Positions 32,701-41,465 of a stretch of DNA of 49,421 nt are shown here, one piece after another. This DNA comes from Nostoc sp. KVJ20 (GTDB taxonomy: Bacteria; Cyanobacteriota; Cyanobacteriia; Cyanobacteriales; Nostocaceae): positions 1-49,421 of the forward strand of contig NZ_KV757541.1 in NCBI RefSeq assembly GCF_001712795.1, written 5' to 3'. The notes beneath the pieces were generated by a model that was not told where the DNA came from, made no database searches, and saw only the letters and a list, made by a program, of their open reading frames with translations. Positions within the stretch are counted from its first letter, which is position 1, and each line of letters starts with the position of its first letter. The translations under genes and the position numbers were made by a program.

Positions 32701-33950
32701 TTCCAAATATTTCTAGCTTCGATGCTAAACATCTAGAACAACTAACTTTGTTGGCAATAGATATCAAGCGTTATCTAGATACAGCTAATGATATAAGCCA
32801 TGTTTTTTATTTGCCTGCCTTATTAAGACAAGTTGTAAAAAATACATTAGCCGAAAGTTTATCTTTTGAACAGGCTCAGTTAATTGAAAGTAAAGATAAA
32901 TTAGCTGATTGTCCGCGTCAAATCAATGAGCTTGCCTTTCAGCTTTACAATATTAAAGACAAAGATAGAGAAATAATAGAATTATCTGTTGTTCATCAGT
33001 CATTATCAATTAGTAAAGAAAATGACGAAGCTGACATAGATGAGGATACCTCCACAGACAACGAACAAATAGGCAACAAAAAACTCACCGCAGACCTTAT
33101 TTCTTATCTTGTCGGTTGTATAGTTGGACGTTGGGATATTCGCTTCGCCACAGGCGAAAAACAACCCCCCGAACTTCCCGACCCTTTCGCACCGCTTCCC
33201 GTCTGTTCCCCTGGAATGTTAACAGGCGATGATGGCTTACCCCTCCATGAAACACCACCTAACTACCCAATAGAAATTGATTGGGACGGTATTTTAGTAG
33301 ACGACCCAGACCACCCCGAAGATATTATCCGCCGAACCCGCGATATACTACACGTTATCTGGGGCGAAAAATCAGAAGCTATCGAACAAGAAGCCTGCGA
33401 AATCCTGGGTATCAAAGACCTACGTGATTACTTCCGCAAATCAAGCAACGGTGGTTTCTGGACTGATCACATTAAACGCTACTCCAAAAGTCGCCGCAAA
33501 GCCCCTATCTACTGGCTGCTACAATCATCCAAGAAAAACTACGCTCTTTGGATATACTACCACTTCCTAGATAAAGATATCCTATTTAAAGCCCTAGTCA
33601 ACTACGCCGAACCCAAACTGCGCTTAGAAGAAAGCAACCTCGAACAACTCCGCAGCCAAAAAGAAGCAGTTGGTACAGCAGGGAAAACCGCCAAACAACT
33701 AGAAAAACAAATCGACCGTCAAGAAGCTTTCATCTCCGAACTACGAGATTTTCAAGAAAAACTGCGTCGTGCCGCTAACCTCAACTTAGAACCAGACCTC
33801 AACGATGGTGTAGTTCTCAACATCGCCCCATTGTGGGAAATAGTACCTTGGAATGAAGCCAAAAAATATTGGCAAGAATTAACAGAAGGTAAATACGAGT
33901 GGTCTACCATTGGTAAACAACTAAGGCAAAAGGGGATAGTTAAATGTTAA
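29703..33950 (+). CDS. pglX: PglX, BREX type 1 adenine-specific methyltransferase
   Basis: 1415 aa. The ATG at 29703 has GGGAGG nine bases upstream and gives MDKSLRNTLRNVV; an earlier in-frame ATG at 29667 lies inside the previous gene. Motif I LDPACGSGHF is near residues 320-329 and the catalytic NPPFG near 572-576, the N6-adenine class. PglX marks host DNA at a non-palindromic site and is also required for blocking phage. The C-terminal third (from about 33,060) uses many C-ending codons, unlike the A/T-ending codons before it, which suggests recombination within the gene. Its last seven bases overlap the next ATPase gene. Confidence 0.93.
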   Translation: MDKSLRNTLRNVVTQCRKLLEEAVAEVLEGQFGIYATGKIESADRMGHLSADDLEYREQLLIHLQHIQAAGFKVKDAVEQLVREVAFTHLNRFCAYKMMETRGLIRKAVSDGLKSQGFLFYLAENSESEKLYNEGKQDVAYRHFLEYLGSTLSSEIGVLFSPNDPANRLFPPQRVIDSVLSLVNSEELKYIWVEDETIGWVYQYFTPKELRDKARKESQAPRNSYELAFRNQFYTPSYVVQFLTDNTLGRTWYEMRQGETALTEHCQYLVRRLNEIFLAEGEEVPTSDDNAEDLSQEELLKQPVYILHRPKKDPREIKILDPACGSGHFLLYCFTLLLIIYEEAYHDPDLGAVLKQDYPDREAYKKAVPGLILAHNIHGIDIDIRATQIAALALWLRAQWTFQEMGIKKNRPQITKSNIVCAEPMPGERELFDEFISELQPTVLGQLMRVVFNKMNLAGEAGSLLKIEEEIKDVIAEAKQQWKAKPKPKQLSLLVQYEEPEIEQLNLFDVRDVTDEEFWNEAETKVIEALREYANRAVGSQKLLRQLFAGDAVQGFAFIDICRKKFDVVLMNPPFGDASLPSKEYIEEVYGDTKGDVYKTFVECFQDRLVPCGFLGIISSRTGFFLGQSSDWRERILLRLYRPMLLADLGYGVLDAMVETAAYVLRNISVAEDRNLTLEILPELLTIPTDKDFAFSIPKYQKHRGGLKRHQATQELQRIQENRYIHSLSDHYKKFKANKDIIKKAKAPVFISYPSLISLRLLGEDDKEAALQEILQNSNDCRYFVVSPLEFKKVPNTPFCYWVSNRIRKLFNDLSPFESQERTVRQGLSTADDFRFVRLWWEVKTKALCPPIVHPIKPYYSYCVLGDYRWFPFAKGGQYSPYYADLHLVVNWERDGEELKAWADPLYNNSGWSRIIKSVDYYFRPGLTWPRRTTSGVSFRVLPAGSVFADKGSAAFVEEKPSWIGLLQSSSFEALISLQLGAADAAARSYEVGLIRNTPVPNISSFDAKHLEQLTLLAIDIKRYLDTANDISHVFYLPALLRQVVKNTLAESLSFEQAQLIESKDKLADCPRQINELAFQLYNIKDKDREIIELSVVHQSLSISKENDEADIDEDTSTDNEQIGNKKLTADLISYLVGCIVGRWDIRFATGEKQPPELPDPFAPLPVCSPGMLTGDDGLPLHETPPNYPIEIDWDGILVDDPDHPEDIIRRTRDILHVIWGEKSEAIEQEACEILGIKDLRDYFRKSSNGGFWTDHIKRYSKSRRKAPIYWLLQSSKKNYALWIYYHFLDKDILFKALVNYAEPKLRLEESNLEQLRSQKEAVGTAGKTAKQLEKQIDRQEAFISELRDFQEKLRRAANLNLEPDLNDGVVLNIAPLWEIVPWNEAKKYWQELTEGKYEWSTIGKQLRQKGIVKC

Positions 33951-35206
33951 AAGAACTTCACCTCCAGCAAGTTGGTCCATCTGACCATTTTGATGTTGAA
34001 TTTACCGATAGACTCAATATATTTACGGGTGATAACGGTTTAGGTAAAAGTTTTTTACTCGATGTTGCTTGGTGGGTACTCACTAGAAATTGGGTAGACC
34101 AACCTGCTTATCCACAAAGACATACAGATAAATTACCAACAATTATCTCAAAAATTGATACACAAAATTGGGAAGTACTTTTTCATGAAATAGACGTTCA
34201 AAGTCACTTTGATTTTTCTGAACAGAAATGGCAGGGAAATTGGCCCCTGCATAACTTATCAAAGAATTTGGTTATTTTTGTTCGCGTTGATGGCGGTTTT
34301 TCAGTTTTTGACCCTGCTCGCAAACGTGATAATGCTTATAATTTTAACCAGGATACGCTTTGGAATGGCTTAAAACAAAAAGGTAAAGTTATTTGTAACG
34401 GTCTAATTCAAGATTGGGTTGCATGGCAAAATCAACCCAATAAATATCCATTTAAACTATTTGCTAACGTCATTAAAAAACTTGCACCTCATCCTGATGA
34501 ATGGATAGAGATTGGAGAACCTACGCGAGTTTCTGTGGAAGACGTGCGTGATATTCCTACAATTAATTTGACCTATGGGAATGTCCCTGTAACTCAAGCT
34601 TCAGCCGGAATGAAGCGGATTTTGGGACTTGCTTATTTACTTGTGTGGACTTGGTACGAACATAAACAAGCTTCGGAACTGCGACAGCAAAAGCCAACAA
34701 ATCAAATAGTTTTACTAATAGATGAAATTGAATCTCACCTGCACCCTCGTTGGCAAAGAGTAATTTTACCGGCTATTTTAGATGTGGTGACAGAATTACA
34801 AAATAGTATGAAAATACAGGCTTTAGTAACTACCCATTCTCCACTTGTACTTGCTTCCTTAGAACCCAATTTTAACGAAGAAGAAGATAGATTATTTTTA
34901 TTTAAATTAGAAAACCGAGAAGTTACCCTTGATGAAATACCTTGGTCAAAACAAGGAGATACAGTAGGCTGGTTAACCTCAGAAATTTTTGGACTCAAAC
35001 AAGCCCGTTCCCAAGAAGCAGAAATTGCTATCGAAGCCGCAGAAGTATGGATGCGAAAGGGTGATATGAATGAGTTACCAAAAAACTTGAGAAACCACAC
35101 TCAAATTCATCAAGAATTGCAAAGGGTTTTACCCGGACATGACCCCTTTTGGGCGCGTTGGATAGTCACATCAGAAAAAAGAAATTCTGGATTATCAGGG
35201 GTATAA
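33944..35206 (+). CDS. SMC/ABC-type ATPase of a nested Septu-like pair
   Basis: 420 aa. The N-terminus is the ABC/SMC half-domain: MLKELHLQQVGPSDHFDVEF, then Walker A GDNGLGKS (residues 29-36) and FLLDVAWWVLT. Later SAGMKRIL is the signature-like segment, Walker B VLLIDEIESHLHPRW has Asp-Glu at 260-261, and LVTTHSPLVLA contains the switch His. The coiled-coil arm is short. Together with the HNH-like gene behind it this is the layout of Septu (PtuA ATPase + PtuB HNH). The start overlaps the end of pglX (ATGTTAA), so it is translated with the BREX methyltransferase. Not in the canonical BREX set. Confidence 0.85.
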   Translation: MLKELHLQQVGPSDHFDVEFTDRLNIFTGDNGLGKSFLLDVAWWVLTRNWVDQPAYPQRHTDKLPTIISKIDTQNWEVLFHEIDVQSHFDFSEQKWQGNWPLHNLSKNLVIFVRVDGGFSVFDPARKRDNAYNFNQDTLWNGLKQKGKVICNGLIQDWVAWQNQPNKYPFKLFANVIKKLAPHPDEWIEIGEPTRVSVEDVRDIPTINLTYGNVPVTQASAGMKRILGLAYLLVWTWYEHKQASELRQQKPTNQIVLLIDEIESHLHPRWQRVILPAILDVVTELQNSMKIQALVTTHSPLVLASLEPNFNEEEDRLFLFKLENREVTLDEIPWSKQGDTVGWLTSEIFGLKQARSQEAEIAIEAAEVWMRKGDMNELPKNLRNHTQIHQELQRVLPGHDPFWARWIVTSEKRNSGLSGV

Positions 35207-35347
35207 TACCATGTTTGTTTAAATAACCATAAATCAGTTTTTAGTTGCGTTTAAACACCAAACTTATTTTTTAGGGCTAATGCCCAACTACAAACTAAAT
35301 TTTATTAATTTTATTATGGGCAATAAACAGAATATGATAGAACACAG

Positions 35348-35935
35348 ATGATACCGTTTGAACCGCCACTAGAACCACCAGATTTTGATGAGAAAGTGCG
35401 ACAACGAGGAAATGCTTGGTTGGCAAAAAATCCCGACACAAAAAAAGGAACTAGAGACTATTGGTCGCCTTTCAAAAGTAATTTAGCCGATGGGTTTAAC
35501 AATCTTTGTGCATATTCAGTTATGTACGAACCAGTTGGTACAGTAGAGCATTATCTCAGCCGCGAAAATTATCGTAATTTAACTTACGAATGGAGCAATT
35601 TACGCTATGCTTCGGCTTGGATTAATAGTACCAAAGGCACCCTTGATGATCAAGTACTTGATCCCTTTGATTTGGGAGAAGATTGGTTTGAAATTCTGCT
35701 CCCTTCCTTACAGTTAGTCTTAACAGATAAAGTTCCTCCCCAACAACGTCGAAAAGCAGAATTTACCTTAGAAAGGTTGCGCTTGCGCGATGATGAACGA
35801 GTCTTGCGCCAACGTCAATCATGGTATCAACTATATTTGGATGGAGATTTAACTCTACAAGGATTAGAAAAAAAGGCTCCTCTTATCGCCCGTGCAATTA
35901 TTAGAAAACAGCAGCAAGCAACTCAAAAGCAATAA
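35348..35935 (+). CDS. HNH-like nuclease, PtuB-like partner
   Basis: 195 aa. The middle carries NLCAYSVMYEPVGTVEHYLS (residues 52-71), YEWSNLRYASAWINSTKG (80-97) and LDPFDLGEDWFEI, the pattern of HNH/ββα-metal nucleases of the PtuB/TIGR02646 type: EH (67-68), N (84), N (93) with Lys 96. The zinc-binding Cys pairs usual in that group are mostly gone (CAYS instead of CxxC; no second pair). From memory, related proteins next to this type of ATPase also lack them, so it may be a family trait rather than decay. The gene follows the ATPase after 141 bases and is separated from pglZ by about 115 bases. Confidence 0.7.
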   Translation: MIPFEPPLEPPDFDEKVRQRGNAWLAKNPDTKKGTRDYWSPFKSNLADGFNNLCAYSVMYEPVGTVEHYLSRENYRNLTYEWSNLRYASAWINSTKGTLDDQVLDPFDLGEDWFEILLPSLQLVLTDKVPPQQRRKAEFTLERLRLRDDERVLRQRQSWYQLYLDGDLTLQGLEKKAPLIARAIIRKQQQATQKQ

Positions 35936-36049
35936 TATCAATTATCTAGTGGTGCAAATAACAACGGATGTTACAATTAGAACCTCACCGACCTTGCTTC
36001 TAAATTCCTTAAAATGAACAATGCTGACAACTGAGGGGCAAAACTGACA

Positions 36050-38641
36050 GTGGGAATTATCACCGACTATCTCCGCAAACTAATTACCAAGCAAATAGAG
36101 GACAACGGTATCGTCGTTTGGTGCGATCGTGATCGCCACTACACAGACATTGTATCAACCCTGAATATTCCCAATATAACTGTCATTTGCTACATTAACA
36201 GTTTTTTTGAACTCCGCCACGAAATCGAATCCTTGTTGGACGGCACAGAACCCCCTCGGCTGCTGATTTATGTACCCCTTGGCTCCAGTGAAACTCACAA
36301 CGCTCTCATCGAATTAGAAGCCGCCGGGGTAATCATGAAACCCGGTCAGCAACCCCCCATCCGCAACACCAAACTTTCAGTTATTGCCCGCAATGCCTTA
36401 AAACCCATCTTGGGAGATGAGACAACCGCCAGCATCGAAAAACAGGTAGAAGCGGGAAAGCTGACACTAGCTGACCTCAACGCCATAGCTGAAAAAGGCG
36501 AAGGCATTTCTCAAGGAGTCATCCTGACCATATTTAAAACCGGGAATCCCCAAGAAGTCACACTGGAATTTTTGGCTAGTGATCGCTTCGACAGTGCCAT
36601 TGTCAGTAAAGACGCTAGTCAAGAATTAGCGATACTAATGCAAAGCGCTTTTGACGTACAATTTCCATCGGAAGAACCCCCCAACGCCCACCGTGCCAGA
36701 TTAGCACGACATATCCTCTCTACTGAATTTATTTCCAGCATTAAAGGAGACATCCCCAACCAGCTAAGTAGCGTCAAAATTCCTGCAAAACCTGCTACCC
36801 GCGACGCTTGCATTCAATTAGCTAAAACTTGGCGACTGCGACGCGACCTCAAAGAAAGTTATATTAATTACGCTAATCAAGTTGAAGCAGAACTTGGCTT
36901 AAATAATATTGATTTTCCACAACAACAAATAGCCGAAATTGAAACCTTTCTTGGGGTTGAAAGGAGAGTGCAGCGCTATATCGAAACTGCTTTGCTGACA
37001 GAAACTAATGCACAAATTAGCCAAATTATCAAAGCAAGGCAATCAAGCTTTTGGTCAGAAAATTTTCCAGACATCCAAGCACATTGGGCACTAATTGCCG
37101 TAGCAGGTCAACTGCTATTAGAAGCGAACCGGATCGAGAAAGAATTGAAACCACCACTCGCTGATGTGCAAACCATCTTTAACGCTTACATCGATATAGA
37201 AACACCCTGGTGCTTACTCGACACCTATCACCGTCATTTGGAACGACGTTGGCATAACTTTGAGTGGGGTTTGCATGACCGCTACCAAAGTTTAGAACAA
37301 TTGGTTAACCATGCCAGACATCGCTACATGAGCGTCGGTTCGCAATTGGCAGAGACTTTTCTTCGTCGCTACGAAGCCGCTAAATTTCTCCTTCCTGGAG
37401 TCATGTGCCAAACCGAAATATTTGCCAAAGCAGTTAAGCCCAAATTATCAGAAGGCAAAACCGCCTATGTGTGGGTAGATGCACTACGCTACGAAATGGC
37501 ACGAGAATTAACCCAAACCCTAACAGAAGACTATAACTTGCAAATTCAGGGAGCAATAGCTACAGTTCCCACCATCACTGAAATTGGTATGGCGGCGTTT
37601 CTCCCCGGTGCAGAGAAATCAGCCACCGTGGTCAAGAGTAGCGATAGTAAACTGGGACTGGAAATTAACGGTACAGTTCTCAAAGACAGAGCAGGGCGGA
37701 TAAAATTTCTGCAAGAAAACGCTGGAGTGAGTATTTTTGTCACCAAATTGGGAGATTTATTGCCCAAACCGAAGAAAAAAGAGCGAGAAGGCATCCAAAA
37801 CAATGAATTGATTCTCGTTACTTCCCAAGAAATTGATGCTATTGGCGAAGGTGATAACATTCGTCTTGCTCGTCGGACAATGGACGAAATTCTTAACGAA
37901 CTTAAAAAAGTCTTTCGAGTTTTGGGTGAATTGGGTGTAGAAACAATAATTTTTGCTGCTGACCACGGCTACCTATTTGGTGACGAACTCAGCGATGATA
38001 TGAAAATAGATTCCCCAGGTGGCGATACAGCAGACCTGCATCGACGTGTCTGGGTGGGGAAAGGTGGAAAAGCCGACCCTGCATATCTTCGCGCTAAACT
38101 GTCAGATTTTGGTTTGGGTGGAGACTTAGAAATTGCGACACCGTGGAACTTTGCCTGTTTTAAGGTTAGAGGTGGTACAGAAGCTTACTTTCATGGTGGT
38201 TTGTCACCCCAAGAACTTATTATCCCAGTAGTAACTTTAACACCCAAGCAAAAAATAGCTGGGGGAATTACTAGCGAAATCAATTGGACACTGGAACCCG
38301 GCAGTCAGAAAATTAGTACCCGCTTCTTCTCCGTGACAATTAAAGGGGATGCCACTGGCATCTTTGAATTAGTACCGCCAAAAGTGCGAGTGGAGGTGCG
38401 TGTCAAAAAAGATTGTATTTCCCAACCAGCAACAGCATCTTATGGTTTTGAGGAAGCAACAGGCGACATCCAACTACAATCGGGAACTGACAACCCTAGA
38501 GCTATTGAGTCAAATACTGTAGCCTTAATAATTACACAAGACCAGCCAGCTAAAACTATAGCCAGCGTGCATTTGCTTGATGCCGTCACTGACACTGAGT
38601 TAGCTAGAATACCAAAGATTGAGATAGCGATCACAATTTAA
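36050..38641 (+). CDS. pglZ: PglZ, BREX phosphatase-like protein
   Basis: 863 aa with a GTG start preceded by GAGGGG. It opens with GIITDYLRKLITKQIEDNG, then VVWCDRDRHYTDIV. The alkaline-phosphatase-superfamily core is visible: VWVDALRYEMAREL with metal-ligand Asp near 477, the TVPTITEIGMAAFLPG segment near 506-521 (candidate nucleophile Thr), and FAADHGYLFG with Asp-His at 638-639. The C-terminus after about residue 730 is beta-rich. PglZ is the signature gene of all BREX types; subtype (A or B) was not decided. Codon use in its first 800 bases is C-richer than in the preceding two genes, in line with a separate history for the nested pair. Confidence 0.92.
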   Translation: MGIITDYLRKLITKQIEDNGIVVWCDRDRHYTDIVSTLNIPNITVICYINSFFELRHEIESLLDGTEPPRLLIYVPLGSSETHNALIELEAAGVIMKPGQQPPIRNTKLSVIARNALKPILGDETTASIEKQVEAGKLTLADLNAIAEKGEGISQGVILTIFKTGNPQEVTLEFLASDRFDSAIVSKDASQELAILMQSAFDVQFPSEEPPNAHRARLARHILSTEFISSIKGDIPNQLSSVKIPAKPATRDACIQLAKTWRLRRDLKESYINYANQVEAELGLNNIDFPQQQIAEIETFLGVERRVQRYIETALLTETNAQISQIIKARQSSFWSENFPDIQAHWALIAVAGQLLLEANRIEKELKPPLADVQTIFNAYIDIETPWCLLDTYHRHLERRWHNFEWGLHDRYQSLEQLVNHARHRYMSVGSQLAETFLRRYEAAKFLLPGVMCQTEIFAKAVKPKLSEGKTAYVWVDALRYEMARELTQTLTEDYNLQIQGAIATVPTITEIGMAAFLPGAEKSATVVKSSDSKLGLEINGTVLKDRAGRIKFLQENAGVSIFVTKLGDLLPKPKKKEREGIQNNELILVTSQEIDAIGEGDNIRLARRTMDEILNELKKVFRVLGELGVETIIFAADHGYLFGDELSDDMKIDSPGGDTADLHRRVWVGKGGKADPAYLRAKLSDFGLGGDLEIATPWNFACFKVRGGTEAYFHGGLSPQELIIPVVTLTPKQKIAGGITSEINWTLEPGSQKISTRFFSVTIKGDATGIFELVPPKVRVEVRVKKDCISQPATASYGFEEATGDIQLQSGTDNPRAIESNTVALIITQDQPAKTIASVHLLDAVTDTELARIPKIEIAITI

Positions 38642-38883
38642 TCAACTAAAAATAAATCAAAATAAAAAATGTTTGTACTCGGTTTGCCAGTTTTAGTCTA
38701 GCGTAGCAAAACTAACTAGAGCAAAAACTTAAACGTAGTAAATTCGTTATTATTGAAAATTTTGGTTTACCTATTTACGCCTATTTCAATCATGAAAAAT
38801 CTCCTCTAGTAAGTTTTACCACACTAGGTTTTAGTTACACAGGTTAAACCGAGATAAGCTTAATTAATATTAGGTGAGAATCA

Positions 38884-40911
38884 ATGCCGGAACTAGACCA
38901 AAAAGCAGCATCAGTATTCGCGGGTAAAGTCGTTCGCAAAGATTTGGTGCGAAAAGTCAAAGTTGGGGCGAATGTTCCGGTGTTTGTCCTGGAATACCTG
39001 CTTGGCAAATACTGTGCCACCAATGATACCTTTGCCATTGATGCAGGTTTGAAAGTCGTCAATTCTACCTTAGCTGAAAATTTTGTCCGCCCCGACGAAG
39101 CCAACAAAGCCCAATCTTTTGTCCGCGAAAAAGGGCGATACACCCTCATAGATAAAATAAAAGTCCGCTATCTTTCCGATGATGATAAATATTGGGCTGA
39201 ATTTACCAACTTCGGTCATAAATACGTCCATATACCCGAAAGCTACGTTCGGAAATACGACCGCTTGCTAATGGGTGGTATCTGGGCACAAGTAGAATTA
39301 CGCCACGAATTTGACGAGGAAGCATCAGGAAAACGCAGTCCTTTCTGGATTGACAGCATCAAGCCAATTCAGCTAGCAACCTTCGACCTCGACGAATATC
39401 GTCAGTGTCGCAGTCAGTTTAGTACATCGGAGTGGATTGATTTACTCATCCGTAGCATTGGTTTAGAACCCTCCCATTTTGACCGCAGGCTAAAACTACT
39501 GTTTTTGGTGAGACTTATCCCCCTATGCGAACAAAACTACAACCTTGTTGAACTTGGTCCCCGTGGTACAGGTAAATCTTACGCCTACCAAGAACTCAGC
39601 CCCTACGCCATTTTGTTAACTGGTCCCACCACAGTTGCCAATCTCTTCTATAACATTGCTTCGAGCAAGATGGGGTTAATCGGTTTGTGGGATTCGGTAG
39701 CATTTGACGAAGTAGCAGACTTGCAAAAGATGCCCAAAGAAGTTATCACCACCCTCAAAACCTACTGCGAGTCTGGTACGTTTGCCAGAGGTAAAGAGGC
39801 GCTTTCGGGAAGTGCGTCCATTGCCATGTTTGGTAATACAAACCAACCGGTAGAAGTTATGGTACGGTCTTCCCACTTGTTTGCCCCCATGCCGGACGTA
39901 ATTCGAGAAGACATGGCTTTCCTCGACCGCATACATTATTATATCCCCGGTTGGGAAATCCCCAAAATGCGGATTGAATATTTCACCGACCATTATGGTT
40001 TCGTCGTGGATTATCTGGCAGAAGCCCTACGGGAACTGCGTCGCCACAACTTTACAGAGATGGTAGACCACTATTTTTCTCTGGGTTCTCACCTTAACGC
40101 CCGCGACGTAAAAGCTGTCCGCAAAACAGTGGCGGGTTTAGTTAAATTAATCCACCCTAGCGGGGAAGTTGCTAAAGAAGAAATGGCAGAATTGGTGGAA
40201 TTGGCAGTGGAAGGTCGCCGTCGGGTGAAGGAACAACTAAAGAAAATGGGTTCCTTCGAGTACCATCAAACTTCCTTTTCTTACATAGATACTGAAACCC
40301 GCGAAGAACGTTATGTTGGTGTCCCAGAAGAAGGCGGGCGGGATTTAATTTCCACAGACCCCCTTGCCCCTGGTAGCGTTTATGTTGCTTCAGTAGATGA
40401 CCAAGGTAAAGTAGGACTTTACCGCCTAGAAGTGGGATGCGGTGCAGGTACAGGTAGATTGCGGTTAGCTGGTGGCATTGATAGCGCTATGAAAGAATCA
40501 ATCCAACGAGCATTTGCTTATATTCAAGGTAACAAAGTCAACATGGGTATAGCCCAAGCTGTGGTTACAACTGATTTTCATGTTGAAGCAATTGATTTGT
40601 TAACAAATCGCGTTAATTGCGATGTTGGTATTGGTTTTTTAGTAGCTATATATTCTGCAATCAAAAAGCATTCCGTACAGCCAGGACTACTAATTTTAGG
40701 CGACCTCAGTATCCAAGGGAACATCAAAGCAGTTCGCTCCTTAGCCGAACCATTGCAACTAGGGATGGATAATGGAGCGCGGCGAGCTTTAATTCCAATT
40801 GAGAACAAACGTCATTTTTTAGAGGTGTCGGCAGATATTATGGAACGGGTTGACTCTATTTTTTACAGCGACCCACTGACGGCGGCGATGAAGGCATTAG
40901 GTGTAAATTAA
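38884..40911 (+). CDS. brxL: BrxL, Lon-like AAA+ protein of BREX
   Basis: 675 aa, standard length. N-terminal region with KVVRKDLVRKVKVGANVPVF, then the AAA+ module: Walker A GPRGTGKS (225-232), Walker B SVAFDEVADL (Asp-Glu near 277), GNTNQPVE as sensor 1 and a late EDMAFLDRIHYYIPGW. The C-terminus (about 535-675) is Lon-protease-like in sequence, but where Lon has G-P-S-A-G this protein reads D-V-G-I-G near residue 580, so the catalytic Ser appears replaced; this agrees with reports that BrxL works as an MCM-like DNA-binding ring rather than a protease. It ends the BREX locus, after a 242-base gap behind pglZ. Confidence 0.93.
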   Translation: MPELDQKAASVFAGKVVRKDLVRKVKVGANVPVFVLEYLLGKYCATNDTFAIDAGLKVVNSTLAENFVRPDEANKAQSFVREKGRYTLIDKIKVRYLSDDDKYWAEFTNFGHKYVHIPESYVRKYDRLLMGGIWAQVELRHEFDEEASGKRSPFWIDSIKPIQLATFDLDEYRQCRSQFSTSEWIDLLIRSIGLEPSHFDRRLKLLFLVRLIPLCEQNYNLVELGPRGTGKSYAYQELSPYAILLTGPTTVANLFYNIASSKMGLIGLWDSVAFDEVADLQKMPKEVITTLKTYCESGTFARGKEALSGSASIAMFGNTNQPVEVMVRSSHLFAPMPDVIREDMAFLDRIHYYIPGWEIPKMRIEYFTDHYGFVVDYLAEALRELRRHNFTEMVDHYFSLGSHLNARDVKAVRKTVAGLVKLIHPSGEVAKEEMAELVELAVEGRRRVKEQLKKMGSFEYHQTSFSYIDTETREERYVGVPEEGGRDLISTDPLAPGSVYVASVDDQGKVGLYRLEVGCGAGTGRLRLAGGIDSAMKESIQRAFAYIQGNKVNMGIAQAVVTTDFHVEAIDLLTNRVNCDVGIGFLVAIYSAIKKHSVQPGLLILGDLSIQGNIKAVRSLAEPLQLGMDNGARRALIPIENKRHFLEVSADIMERVDSIFYSDPLTAAMKALGVN

Positions 40912-40913
40912 TA

Positions 40914-41096
40914 ATTAGCTCCGAAGCGATCGCTGCACTCGAAGAACGCCATAAACAGGAACTAGAGAGACTTTCCCAAGAATTGAGAATTGGTTTGCAG
41001 TATTCTGGTGTATGGGAAGCCCGACGCAGTGGAGAAAACCTGATTGTAGATTTACAAAGTCGGCTCGAACAGCAGACTTCATTGACAATGACTTAA
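40914..41096 (+). pseudogene. C-terminal gene remnant at the BREX edge
   Basis: A frame of 60 codons without a start, ending TAA at 41096. The reading (SSEAIAALEERHKQELERLS, then LRIGLQYSGVWEARRSGEN) is a plausible helical protein end with a HIP1 site (40926) inside. It begins three bases behind the brxL stop, so the 5' part of a resident gene was probably lost when the BREX locus was joined here. The parent family was not recognised. Confidence 0.5.
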
Positions 41097-41117
41097 TCGC
41101 TCACATAAATCCCTGCC

Positions 41118-41465
41118 TTACCCCCAGGCTTCCTTATGTGTAATTTCCGACTCTAAGAGACTTAGCATTTTCTCTTCCAAATCCGTCACATAAGCATGAT
41201 TCAGTTTCCCCAACGACTCCAGAAACTTCTGCACCGACTCCTCCAGCCCACTCGAATACACCCGATTGATGCAATCGCTCAAGGATTGCATCTGCTGACA
41301 CTCCTGGGGTAGGTAGTTGAAGAACTTCAGATGCAGCAACCCAACCGTGTGTTCGCCATGCCAAAGTCTCACAGTGAAACTGAGTACATTCACTGCGCTG
41401 AGTATTTCAAACCTGGATGACTTCGTAATGACGCACCAGAAAATCAAATTAATTGCATTTACCAA
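41118..41465 (-). pseudogene. Truncated copy of the ParB-like gene 42321-43259
   Basis: The last ~90 codons match the C-terminus of the gene at 42321-43259: for example INRVYSSGLEESVQKFLESL in both, and GEHTVGLLHLKFFNYLP against GEYTIGLQHLKYFDYLP. DNA is clearly alike over roughly 280 bases (about 41,120-41,400). The first ~20 residues of the open frame are unrelated and start with TTG inside the previous gene's end. The N-terminal two thirds of the parent are missing. It is a partial tandem duplication, with the 250-aa gene between the two copies. Confidence 0.75.

Noticed and set aside
38642..38883. Possible short gene between pglZ and brxL
   Set aside because: Only frames of about ten codons from each ATG; at most a remnant, nothing supportable.
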